The position numbers and the translations under genes were made by a program. From Amphiura filiformis (taxonomy: Eukaryota; Echinodermata; Ophiuroidea; Amphilepidida; Amphiuridae), in contig NC_092647.1 of NCBI RefSeq assembly GCF_039555335.1, positions 19,132,946-19,196,945 on the forward strand: a stretch of 64,000 nucleotides of DNA, given 5' to 3'. Positions 23,665 through 34,774 of this stretch are shown one piece after another; the stretch's first letter is position 1; the number at the start of each line of letters is the position of its first letter. The notes below the pieces were generated by a model that saw only the letters and a list, made by a program, of their open reading frames with translations, made no database searches and had not been told where the DNA came from.

Positions 23665-24070
23665 CCTGCCATACAAGTGCAATGTGTTGCGATGATGTCA
23701 CCTGAGGCCTGGTGACCACCCACACTTCACAAGGCTTTTCTGATGCCTTTTGACTGTGTGCCACTTTTGATTTAAAAATTATTCTGCTACCTGGAAGTTC
23801 ATGATGTAAAACTGTGTGGACAAAGCCGGATTCAAAGTATCGGTAGCTCTCAAGGCTTTTGTATGCCTTCATAGACTGCTTACTATGTAAGCCCGGTTGG
23901 TCAATTAAATAAAAAAATAGTTGTGGAAATGTAATATCCGGCCATTTTCTAACATCGTCAATCCAGTGATTACATGGTATTTGATATGGACACTTGATAT
24001 CAAGCAATTTTAACTTGTCCTCGTATCTGTTCTTAGAAACGATGTCCAAATTACGTATAATTTCCGCCAT
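23665..24070 (-). CDS. SWIM zinc finger protein, first coding exon (YqaJ-associated family), frameshifted
   Basis: The ATG at 24070 starts MAEIIRNLDIVSKNRYEDKL. The exon shows the family pattern DIKCPYQIP, then W..D...WPDITFPQLFFYLI, then MKAYKSLESYRYFESGFV, the N-terminal region of SWIM/YqaJ proteins common in invertebrate repeat families. Near its end a one-base frame change converts the reading to ATHCTCMAG, the first Cys-x-Cys of a SWIM zinc finger. It is followed at once by a strong donor (AGG then GTAAGA), so the finger is split by an intron. Without the shift the frame runs into the intron and stops at 23639. The matching YqaJ exon lies on the same strand at 10092-11116 and may be its 3' partner; the short middle exon was not recognised. 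This is probably a transposon gene or a domesticated copy. The frame change means it is either decayed or carries a base error. Confidence 0.75.
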
Positions 24071-25939
24071 GATTGATATTATGATAAAAAAATACTATAC
24101 AAATATATATATATTAACATTCGAAAACAAAATCTGATATCTATTTGGATGACTTTTCGTAGAAAATGAGATGATAACCTGAGCTGAGCTGAAAGCTTAC
24201 ACCGCGATCGTGTCGTCTGCAGAGGTAAACAACAACATTACGTCACTAGGTTACAAGCTGCAGGTAGCCAGACCCCAATATCGATTAATCGATGACGTAG
24301 TAGAAAAAGGTCTATATACAGGGTCGCGCAAAACGCAACTCTAATTGGTACGTTGAAATCTCAGCGCGCCTATTATCCATATATGGACGTATACAATCCA
24401 TATATAAAATATAGCCAGAGATCAAACAAATCAGCGTCATTTCGTCGGAATTTTAAACACCGATGCCGAAATTCAACCACGGCGCCGTGTGGAAGACACA
24501 TTTTTGGACAGGATATACCGATTTGTGGAATAATAAACAAGGTATAATGAACGGCAAGTGTTCAAACATCGCTTGGACCAAACTGGAAGCGAAGAAAGAG
24601 TTGTACATAATCTGATTTGGAAGAATCGGTGTGGATAGTATTGCCGGGAGTGCTACTGTGTCATACTCATATGCATGTGTGTGCAACCGCAATGTGCATG
24701 TGTGTACACTATCATGACTATGCGGCTTATTATGCTATACTTTTATTACATGTCATGGCGATGATGTTGTTTTTTACGTACTGTCTGAGCCTGAGTGACG
24801 ACAAATTTAATCAACTCTATTCTACTTCTAGTATAAAACAAGTTCATTCTTGCGGCAGTGTGTCTGTCTGTCTGCATCTCAAGTTGCCGTGCAAAAATGG
24901 ACAATTCAATGCAGTTTACCATGACCGTGTGCGCGTGCATGCATGCAAACCGTTACGGGTGGAATACATGGCATCACATTGAATGATTGATTGTACTTGT
25001 AGAAAGGCCTAGCATCTGACTTGGTAAGAGAATAGAATATACTGCTACTTGAAATGTATCGTGTCACACTGCAATCATTTAATGATCAAAACCCTGCGAC
25101 TTCCATGCAAGACTCTCCATCATTCATGTCATGTGTAATGTCATGAATGCAGCTGTTGTACCAACAAAACATTTAGCGGATAGCCGTAGCACAGGCTCAG
25201 CGAGGCCTAGGCCCGAGGCTAACCTGGAGAAATCAGTTGATTTGCTTTTATAATTTATCTGTTAGACTGTGCCTGATGTCACGATTTTTGCACGGGATTG
25301 CTCGATTGTTACATGCTAGTTCCAACTTCCAACATGTCCAAAGCCCGGTCCAAAGTCATGAGGTGTACTCATGGTACTGGCACTGACTGGAGAGTTTTAC
25401 GCTGATGTTGACAGTGTTACCGTCATGGCCATGTCATCATTATTATTGACTGTGTATTCTGACTATGACATGGACATGGACATGAGTGTAGGCCTATATG
25501 CCGAGATCTGACTGAACAAGCACCAATGGCATACCGCATGAGTATACAATGTGTCATCCTGTCAGAAGCTGCAGCCTACAAAAGAAAAACGGTACCGGTA
25601 AGCAAAAACATGACAACAGTTGTGGCCTAGTTGAACATGATGTCCTCTCCTGAGGTCTGGAATATAATTAGGCCCTGCCCTACGTTAGCCCCTGTTGGCC
25701 TAAAATATAGCAAGTCATGACTGTAGTATACTAAAAGTTCTAGCATATCCACCCCCCCCCCTCCCCCCAGCGTTAGTATGCTAGCATGAGCTGCATCCAT
25801 GACATTTTTTCCATTATTTTCATGGAAAGAAAGTCAACTATTTATGGAAATTATCAAAATTTAAATTTAACCTCTCAAAATTTACCAGACACGCCCTGCT
25901 GTTTGTCCATAGACCATTTAAAACATGGTATATGGTTAG
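24071..25939. other. Upstream region of the SWIM exon; no other gene seen
   Basis: It includes the CCAATATCGATTAATCGATG repeat near 24275 shared with about 3080. No recognisable promoter element or exon was found. Confidence 0.35.
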
Positions 25940-27165
25940 CAGTGATAGCTAAACGTAATAAGGGGGATGTCATTTTCTTCGGCAGGGGGGTCATGATGTA
26001 AATTTTTTTATGATACCCTTATCGCAGGCAAACATTTTTATGACCCCCCATAAAAGAATGCATGCGGAGTGCGCGAACATTTTTAGTCACCAACCTTCAA
26101 TAATTCTATAAACCCCTCTATTTTGGGTGAACATAACAAATTATAACCCCCTATATTTGGTCTAAAATTGTATGACAGGGGGCTGTCATTTTCTACGGAA
26201 GGGGGTGGGTCATGAATTATGTCGGTGACCGGAGTAAATTTTTTCATGGACCCCCTATCTCAGTTCACAAATTTTTATGCCCCCCCCCCTTCCGCCTACA
26301 CAGACTGACTACAAATTATTCATCACTGGAACTAAAGGGGGCTGTCATTTTCTTCAAAAGGGGGTCATGAATATACTGGGGGGGGGGGGGCATAGAATTT
26401 TGAGACCAAAAAGTTTTTAACAACCAAAATAGGGGGGGGGGGGGTATAGAATTATTAAGGGCTGGTGACTCAAAATTTTTGCGCGCTGCGCACGCATTCT
26501 TTAGCTTCAAAACCAGAATGTGTGCGCAATCCTTTGTTATACAATGCAAGATTCTTGCGCGCTCCGCGTTCCTTCTTTACACTTACGATCAAAATTTTTA
26601 ACGTGTTTCGCGCACTCCGCTCTAAAATGTTGGCACGCTCCGCGCCTTACTTCAGGCCATGAATAATTTGTCTTCAGTCTGTATAAGCGGAAGGGGGTCA
26701 TAAAAAGTTTTGACCCGCGATCGGGGGTCGTTAAAAATTTAGCTCGCGATAGGGGGGTCGTAAAAAAAATTGACTTCGGTCACCGACATATTCATAACCC
26801 CACCCCCTGCCGAATAAAATTACATCCCCCCTAAGGCACGAAGCGCGCAAAAACTTAAATGCGAAAAAAGTGTGTGGAGCGCGTTAAAATTTTAATCGTA
26901 AGTGTAAAGGAGCGAGCCAAAATTTTGAATCATATAACTAAAGATTGTGCATACATTTTGATCGTAAGTTAAAAGATTGCCCGCGCAGCGCGGGAAAATT
27001 TTGGGTCACCAGCCCTTAATAATTCTATAACCCCCCCCCCCTAATTTTGGTGTAAAAAATTATAACCCCCCCTATTTTTAGTCAAAAAATGCTATGACAC
27101 CCCCCAGTATATTCATGACCCACCCCCTTCCAAAGAAAATGACAGCCCCCTAAATAACCCGATAA
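25940..27165. repeat. Nested, interleaved inverted repeats with poly-G/poly-C tracts
   Basis: The block around 26165-26325 (CTGTCATTTTCTACGGAAGG, GTCGGTGACC) is complemented at 26650-26830. The block at 26330-26510 (CTGTCATTTTCTTCAAAAGG, runs of 12-13 G, AATTATTAAGGGCTGGTGAC) is complemented at 26960-27165 (GTCACCAGCCCTTAATAATT, runs of 13 C). Because the two pairs interleave (left, left, right, right), the region cannot fold as one simple hairpin. Repeated GCGCGCTCCGCG-like strings lie in the centre. It looks like two related foldback elements, one inserted in the other or duplicated. No protein is encoded. Confidence 0.75.
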
Positions 27166-28348
27166 ATAACGACCATGTACAAATGATGTAGGCCTACATG
27201 TACCTGGGAATACAAGTATTTCTAATTTTCTTTTCATTTTAATAAAACAAACAAATGATTTTTTTTTCAAACTCTAAAATCTACTGTTAAAGAAGGCTAA
27301 GCATTTTTCTGGTTTTGACATGGTTTTGACAGGTACAAGTCGCATCATCACGCAACAAAAATTATGCGACCGGAATTTAAAACATTTCATTTGACTTTCT
27401 ATTTCAGTACTGTGGGTGCACCGTAAAACTCGGCTGTGATTCTCTACGGCGCGGCATATATAAGCGTGGACTGTGTTATAAATATTGTTCACTGTAACTG
27501 CAAATATAAGAAACAAGCCTACCATCCATTTTGAAGTAATTAAAAAACAACAAAAACACAAAAAACAATGGAGCCTTCGGGCGACACACAAGCACTTTAT
27601 TTGTTTTCATGTTCGGCGGCTTCGGCCAGGTTAGTTTGGGCTGTTTAACATGAAATTTGTTACACACGATGATGAACCACAAATAAAAGTAGGCGTCTTG
27701 CGAAATAATTAAATATGATGATGAAAATTGAAGGTAGGCCTAAGTTTAAAGAAAACAAAGCAAAAATATGCCCAATTAAAACCGGACCGAAATGACGGCC
27801 TAGTGAAACTTGAAGAAAACAGAGTATTAAACAGAATCAGAATGGTGAAAGGAAAATATAACAATAAAGCAATAGGCCTATTTAAAACCAAACAGTAGTT
27901 ATACTATTATATAATACTGATAGGCCTAGGGAATATAAATCGCAGGAAAGAAAGCAATTATCATACAAGAAAGAGCAAGTTTAAAATTCATTAAAATTCC
28001 TTTAAAAACAGTTGTTTTATTCACGGGCGAGTCGGAAGATAATTTACCCGGGGAAATTTCCTTAAATGGCAATGCGCCGTGCGACGCGAAGCGCGCGAAG
28101 GCGCACGCGTTTTATTAATGAGCTCAAAAGTCCTCCACGCTCAGAACACGTTTGGTGTTCAGTCCTCGTATACAGCACAGTGCAACGGCCGTGCGTATAT
28201 TCGAGACTGGAGGATTTAGTCTAACCCTTTTGCGCCAAAATACAGCTTATTAAGCCAACGTAAACATGGGGTCATCGGTTATAATATTTTCTTAGCATAT
28301 TGAGCTAACACCTCAGCTACTTACTCTTCCACAGGTCAGTCTCTTACA
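27166..28348. other. No gene seen
   Basis: AT-rich sequence with AGGCCTA-type motifs. No exon or element was recognised before the foldback boundary. Confidence 0.4.
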
Positions 28349-28365
28349 CAACTTAGCATGTATGT

Positions 28366-29586
28366 AGTTACTCCATTTCCGGAGGTTCTGCGCCCGAGCG
28401 CAAAACCTCCAAAACCGGAGGTTCTGCGTATAACGTGCGCAGAAACTCCGTTTTTGGAGGTTCTGCGCATGGACGACAGTGACTATTATTAGGCCTATAG
28501 TTAATAAACCACCACAGCGTGCGCAAAACCTCCAAAATCGGAGTTTTTGCGCCCGTCGCAAAACCTCCGATATTGGAGTTTTGGCGTATCAAAACTAATA
28601 TTATAATAAATGTTTAAACATGCTTAACTTCATTACTTTTAGTATACGCAAAACCTCCAAAATCGGAGTTTTTGCGCCGATCGCAAAACCTCCGATATTG
28701 GAGTTTTTGCGTATCAAAACTAATGTTATAAAAACTTGTTTAAACATGCTTAACTTCATTACTTTTAGTATACGCAAAACCTCCAAAATCGGAGTTTTTG
28801 CGCCGGTCGCAAAACCTCCGATATTGGAGTTTTTGCGTATCAAAACTAATGTTATAAAAACTTGTTTAAACATGCTTAACTTCATTACTTTTAGTATACG
28901 CAAAACCTCCCATATCGCAAAACCTCCGATATTGGAGTTTTTGCGTATCAAAACTAATGTTATAAAAATTGTTTAAACATGCTTAACTTCATTACTTTTA
29001 GTATACGCAAAAACTCCAAAATCGGAGTTTTTGCGCCCGTCGCAAAACCTCCGATATTGGAGTTTTTGCGTATCAAAACTAATGTTATAAAAATTGTTTA
29101 AACATGCTTAACTTCATTACTTTTAGTATACGCAAAACCTCCAAAATCGGAGTTTTTGCGCCCGTCGCAAAACCTCCGATATTGGAGTTTTTGCGTATCA
29201 AAACTAATGTTATAAAAATTGTTTAAACATGCTTAATCTTAATTACTTTTAGTATACGCAAAAACTCCAAAATCGGAGTGTTTACGTCGTCTCAGATCTA
29301 TCAAAACTAATGTTATAAAAATTGTTTAAACATGCTTAATCTTAATTACTTTTAGTATACGCAAAAACTCCAAAATCGGAGTTTTTGTGCCCGTCGCAAA
29401 ACCTCCGATATTGGAGTTTTTGCGTATCAAAACTAATGTTATAAAAATTGTTTAAACATGCTTAATCTTAATTACTTTTAGTATACGCAAAAACTCCAAA
29501 ATCGGAGTTTTTGCGCCGTCGCAAAACCTCCGATATTGGAGTTTTTGCGCATCAAAACTAATGTTATAATAATTGTTTAAACATGC
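28366..29586. repeat. Foldback left arm: ~9 satellite units
   Basis: The unit is about 125 bp. It consists of two tandem ~30-bp hairpins (CGCAAAAACTCC...GGAGTTTTTGCG, loops AAAATC and GATATT) and an AT-rich spacer with TGTTTAAACATGCTTAA. Unit starts recur near 28611, 28737, 28863, 28970, 29096, 29221, 29322, 29450 and 29573. One unit is shortened, one has a decayed hairpin near 29278. Confidence 0.9.
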
Positions 29587-29590
29587 TTAA

Positions 29591-30252
29591 GGGATCTCGA
29601 ATAAGCGTTTATGGCGTTTCGACAGTATTTTTTGTGGGACATGAGAGCACCTCAGACCTATCGAATTGCATTCTGAATACGCAGAATGTCTTTCTGATAT
29701 CAAATAATTTTCATTTTTTGAAAATCACAATATAATATAAATTTTATGACAAATTATAAACATTTGATATTTTTCAAATTTTTGATATATGACAGTCCTC
29801 GAAGTAAATTATATAAATCTAATGATATATTCTTAAAGTGTATGTAGCAGGGAGGAAAAAGCCGACGGTCAATTGAAAATTTTGACCTTTCATATTGAAG
29901 ATATGGATTTTTTCCCAAAAAGACCTAATTTTTTTTGGTGTTTTGGGAAAAATTCCATATCTTCAATACGAAAGGTCAAAATTTTCAATTGATCGTCGGC
30001 TTTTCATCCCACCTATACATACACTTTAAATATAAATCATCAGATTTATAAAGTTTACTTCAAGTACTGTTAAATATCCAAAATATCAATTTTTAATGAT
30101 TTGCCATAAAATGTGTATTAAATTGCGAAATTCAAAAATCAAAATTATTTGATATCAGAATGACATTCTTCGTATTCAGAATGCAATTCGATATGTCTGA
30201 TGTGCTCTAATGTCCCAAAATAAATACTGTCCAAACGTTCATACCCCAGCCC
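29591..30252. mobile_element. Palindromic MITE family F, full-length, TTAA duplication
   Basis: The 662-bp element is nearly a perfect palindrome centred near 29920. It starts GGGATCTCGAATAAGCGTTT and ends CAAACGTTCATACCCCAGCCC, flanked by TTAA on both sides (29587-29590, 30253-30256). TTAA duplication with GGG...CCC ends points to piggyBac-type mobilisation. It inserted into the left satellite arm. A truncated relative is at 8176-8575. Confidence 0.85.
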
Positions 30253-30337
30253 TTAACTCCTGAATCGGAAAACCTCAATTTTTTTAGTATATACGCAAAT
30301 ACTCCAAAATCGGATGAGATTTTTTTTTTTTTGTGGG

Positions 30338-31191
30338 GATCAATCAATCGACGCCTCATGACGCATCCTTTGAGGAATTGCCGCCTATTGACCCAAATCC
30401 ATCAAGTGATGGGATAAGCAAGTCAGCGTTGGATGATATTGATCGAGCAAACTTAAGCTGCCTCTTAGATCTTCTCAATGAATAGTGTGCCTACCACTCG
30501 AAACCGGCCTATACCGGTCTGTTCACATAAAGCCGATATTACAAATATGTTTACACAAAATTCAGCAAAACATTTAATAATATTATTTAATATTATTTAA
30601 TAATTTATTATATCCTATCTGTGTTAGGCATCATTGCAATATTATACTTATCGTATTTATTATACCCAATTGCAATGCCCATACACGGATTTTTAGCGTA
30701 ACACTACGCATCCATAATTGCTGTTATCTTGTTGTAATTATTTTTTCTGAATTCAAAACGATAAATTCATGTATACTTTACTTCAACAATGTATATAATA
30801 TCCTATATGTTTGCATAGTTGCATAATTACGCATATCGTGTTATTAACCGCTACCCACTTGCAACTTTCATATACGGAATTAATGCATACCTATGCATGT
30901 AGGCCTAAACGGGTTTACAATTTATACTCCTAGTATACTTCTTGAATTATTATTATTATCTGCCTACATATCCTACAGCTGATGAGTCCCCAATATCGGA
31001 GGGACGAAACCGGTCCTGTTATTTAAGCTAACATGCTTAAGTGACCCATTTTTTGAGGTATACCATTTGGATTTTAGATATACCATGCCTACAATCATAT
31101 AGGCCTACTACTATCATTATAACATTAGTCAGTATGATGTATGCTAACATGGCGTGTCCCCATGTCGTTTTGGGCCATCCCCCCCTATTCA
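30338..31191 (+). repeat. Pseudo-LTR, upstream copy
   Basis: It aligns without gaps to 34627-35480 at a constant offset of 4289. I count about four substitutions in 854 bp. It contains the last ~48 codons of the RT ORF, an AT-rich 3' UTR and the hammerhead ribozyme. Confidence 0.95.
30975..31019 (+). ncRNA. Hammerhead ribozyme, type I, upstream pLTR
   Basis: All core positions are present: CTGATGA (30979-30985), stem II GTCCC/GGGAC around a 10-nt loop, GAAA (31006-31009), then ACC/GGT as a minimal stem III and cleavage after C31015. Stem I is ACAG (30975-30978) with CTGT (31016-31019). Stem III has no loop. ACCGGT is self-complementary, so cleavage would be expected mainly from a dimer, as I recall for other Penelope-like and retrozyme hammerheads. 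It would process tandem transcripts into 4289-nt monomers. Confidence 0.92.
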
Positions 31192-31809
31192 TTTTGATTA
31201 TTTACCCCGGCTTAAAATTTAAAATTTATTTTTGAGTCGGGGAGATGGCTGCGCGGAGATCTGGAAACGGATCCGTGGGTTGACGTCTCATCCTACCACG
31301 ATACTGACCAGTGTTATTCATCAGTAATTTGATACCAGTATATCCATTATCTTTTTGCTATATTATATGGCATTTTTTATTACTACATTTTGTATGATTT
31401 ACCGTATCGTACACAACAACCCGAGTGTGATAATGTACTTATACTACTATATTACCATAATTATATCACATACACGTTCAGATGTAGGGATATCGCCTAC
31501 AACACCCATAATATCTATTTGTCGTGTATTTCTGATATTTTTATATTGAAAAAATATATAAATTATTAAATTATCATCGTACATTCACAACACCCCGGTA
31601 TATTTTGATTATGATTACCCATCATGCATTGCGTGCATTCAACATGCACAGCGCCCGCAAGCTGAACTATACTTGCGCTTGTTGCGTGCTTTCCTCCATG
31701 TTCGTGTGTTACCTCTCACGTCCGCAATAACGGCATAAGAAGTACGCCGCGACGGTAATTGATTCACTTGCTCATTGAGCTCAGTACCGTACGCATCGTT
31801 TACTTAAAC

Positions 31810-32463
31810 ATGTCTAACCGAGAAGCACCTCCAGCCGTCAAGAAGTTCAAGCCAGTGACGAAGAAGACAGACGGCAGTAAAGAACGCTCGACTCCGCAAT
31901 TAGCCAAGATCAACGTCATCATACCTACTAGCAGCTCGGCTGATATCCCTTCAGTCGCACCTATCGGTAAAAGAACCAGCAAAACAACCAAAAGAGAGGG
32001 TAATCTACGCTTGTCGAACGCTAATTTCGAAACTTTAACCAAATCCATAAATAACCTAGAATCTCTATACCGTCGTCGTGAATCTATTACCAAGAACCAC
32101 GATTCGATAGTATCAGCGATAAATAGCGGTGGGTCTCCTGGTGTTACACGCATCCCTCAACCTAGACCACCACATGGTTTTGATTTTGCCTCAGACTTCA
32201 TATCCGAATTCAAAGAGAAGTCTCGTCAATTTAGCGTTCAACTTGCAGTATTGCTCCTACCTGAATACAAAAACCTAGTAACCAAGTTGACCTCGGACAT
32301 TGACTTCGAGGTTCACGAAGGCGAAGAGTCTATGCTGGTCATCGAAAACGAAGCTGAAAGGGCTAAGGCACAAAAGCTGTACCGTATCAAACGCGAGAAA
32401 GTCGAGGAAAAGTACTCCGAAGAATCACGCCGCTCTACCAAAAGAAAGTTCCACCAGTGCTGA
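31810..32463 (+). CDS. PLE ORF1, function unknown
   Basis: The frame is open from 31759, but the ATG at 31810 (MSNREAPPAVKKFKPVTKK) gives a lysine-rich N-terminus and a 217-residue protein. The first ~80 residues are basic, serine/threonine-rich and probably disordered. The middle region ETLTKSINNLESLYRRRE could be a short helix or coiled coil, and the last third (ENEAERAKAQKLYRIKREK) is a strongly charged helix ending KRKFHQC. No CxxC, GIY-YIG or RT motif is visible. It lies between the upstream pLTR and the RT ORF with a ~200-bp spacer. A nucleic-acid-binding role is plausible from its charge but is inference. I do not recognise a homologue. Confidence 0.75.
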   Translation: MSNREAPPAVKKFKPVTKKTDGSKERSTPQLAKINVIIPTSSSADIPSVAPIGKRTSKTTKREGNLRLSNANFETLTKSINNLESLYRRRESITKNHDSIVSAINSGGSPGVTRIPQPRPPHGFDFASDFISEFKEKSRQFSVQLAVLLLPEYKNLVTKLTSDIDFEVHEGEESMLVIENEAERAKAQKLYRIKREKVEEKYSEESRRSTKRKFHQC

Positions 32464-32661
32464 TAAACTCTAACTAAAACCAAACGGCTCTTTTCAGAGC
32501 CACCAAAACTTCTAAAAAGAGATATTGTACCTTGTGTGTCATTAATTGGTTGTTGCTAATTTAAATAAATTATCATACCAACAACCTCTTTACCGACACC
32601 CCTTATCATATAAATATATTAAAGTAATCACTTATCCTCATATATCTCATTAATTAGAATA

Positions 32662-34774
32662 ATGGTTCATCCTAGAAGTAAGCGCTCTCGGGCTAAAAAT
32701 AAATCTAACTGCTCTCAACGCAATGCATCCCGCTCTAATAGAGTAAATGTCAATAAGACAGATAAATCTAATCATATATCTAAAGCAAAGGCGAATATCA
32801 AAGCCAAAGCTGACCTGTGCAAACGGTTCATCTACAACTATTCAGAATATCAATTATCTGACATGCAAATCATTGCATTATCAAAAGGCTTTAAGTTCAT
32901 ACCATTGGGCAAAAAGACCGCCTCGTTCTCAAATTTTGCAAGACTTTCATCTACTTGCACGTAAAATGAGAATGAAATATATCATGCAGTCTAAGTCTAA
33001 AAATAAGATACCACTATTCAAACTACCATCAACATGGGACCCACGGACCTCCTACAGTATCACATTGGAGGAATATCTTGACGAAACTATGCTTGAACTC
33101 TCGAAGATCAAACGTATCAAACCTGAAAACAACATGTCTAAAGCTGAAATAGCTGCACTTAACCAACTCAAGAATAACAAACATATTGTCATCAAACCGC
33201 TCGATAAGGGCAAAGCATGTGCTGTAGTCTCACGTGATCAATACATCAAGGAAGCGCACAGACAACTGTCAGCGTTTCAATACCAAAAAATTGATCATGA
33301 CATGACCGTACATACCGCCAAAATGGCGCACCAAATTGTCGATGACTTATTTGTTGAGAAATTTATAGATAAACACACAAGGGAATACTTGTTATCTGAT
33401 AATAATACCATCAAGGTACCTAGCCTATATATGTTGGTCAAAGCACACAAACCTAAACCTATCGATAGTGATTTCTGTGGTAGACCAATTATATCTGGAT
33501 GTTGCTCACCAACAAAAGCGTTATCAGAATACTTAGACTATTTCCTATTACCACTAGTGCAAGAACAAGACACGTATCTCAAAGACTCTCCTGAACTTAT
33601 CAAAATCCTAGCAAACTTAAAACTTCCGCATGATATTACTCTAGTAACCGCGGATGTAACTAGTTTGTATACCAATATACCACAGGACCAATGTCTTGAT
33701 ATCGTTGTTGACAGATTAGAAAGATCTAACATCAGATACCAAATCCCAAAACCTCCGCCTCATCTAGTACGTAGAATTCTCGAGCTTATCCTCAAACGCA
33801 ACTGTTTTGAATTTAATGATGAATTCTACCTTCAAATTGTAGGCGCGGCACAGGGAAATATCCTGTCACCTGAAATATCCGATTTGGTTATGTATGTGAT
33901 TGAAAAAGAGTTCATTTTAACAGACCCGAATATAGTTTTCTATCGCAGATACCGTGATGACATATTGCTATTTTATCGGGGTGATTGTAGTGAGTTACAG
34001 AACCTTAAAACACGCATGAACGATGCTCATCCCACCCTGAAATTTACCTTTGAGACATCTGACGAAATCGTCACTTATTTAGATCTTCAAATTTTTAAAG
34101 GACCACGTTTTCTGGAACAAGGCCTACTTGATCACAAGATCAACATGAAAAAACAGAAACGCATCAGTGGCTGAGCCCCGACTCGGCACATTGCCCATCT
34201 GTTTTTTCAGCGCTAGTTCTTGGAGAAACGATCCGCTACTGTCGTGGACACACATCAGAAACAAATTTCATTAACAAGGTCAACTTTTTCACAGACAAAC
34301 TGGTAGAAAGAGGATATGATCGAACCAAAGTTAATGAAATTACTAACAAAGTTAAATTTGAAGATCGGGACAATTATCTCAAAGGTTCAAAGAATGGGCC
34401 TACAACTAAGAATAAGAAAAATATCCCTCTGGTTCTTGTAACTACATACACTCCCTACACCAAAACCCATGATTTTAAGACAGCTTTACTCAAATACTGG
34501 GGTAAAATCGAGCAAAATCCTACTTTACACGCTCTATTCCCAACCAATTCTTGCTTTCAAACGGGCCAAAAACTTGGCTGATATCTTGGTAAACTCAAAG
34601 TTACCCAGGGTCGCAGGTCGGCATGAGATCAATCAATCGACGCCTCATGACGCATCCTTTGAGGAATTGCCGCCTATTGACCCAAATCCATCAAGTGATG
34701 GGATAAGCAAGTCAGCGTGGGATGATATTGATCAAGCAAACTTAAGCTGCCTCTTAGATCTTCTCAATGAATAG
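32662..34774 (+). pseudogene. PLE reverse transcriptase ORF, with at least three frame changes
   Basis: The ORF starts with ATG at 32662 and a basic leader. YQLSDMQIIALSKGFKFIPL is the conserved N-terminal PLE motif. A +1 frame change near 32910-32940 leads into the long frame ending at 34174, with DFHLLARKMRMKY, KPLDKGKA, LYMLVKAHKP, ADVTSLYTNIP (first catalytic aspartate at 33653), QGNILSP and YRDD (33950-33961). YRDD replaces the commoner Y-hydrophobic-DD. A second change lies in an A-run near 34148-34153, and a third near 34530-34545 before QPILAFKRAKNLADILV, the typical PLE thumb end. The stop is at 34772. After that motif only ~50 acidic residues follow and end LLDLLNE; there is no GIY-YIG endonuclease. 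RT active-site residues are intact. The breaks may be real decay or homopolymer errors. Confidence 0.88.

Noticed and set aside
28601..28976. Long open frames on both strands of the satellite arm (116-118 codons)
   Set aside because: They are the repeated translation of a ~125-bp non-coding satellite.
31759..31809. Upstream in-frame ATG extending PLE ORF1 by 17 codons
   Set aside because: The extension is hydrophobic and unlike the basic start; the ATG at 31810 is preferred, though either is possible.
32920..32940. AAATTTT heptamer as a -1 ribosomal frameshift site in the PLE RT ORF
   Set aside because: The needed change is +1 (or -2), not -1, so this heptamer cannot explain the frame change.
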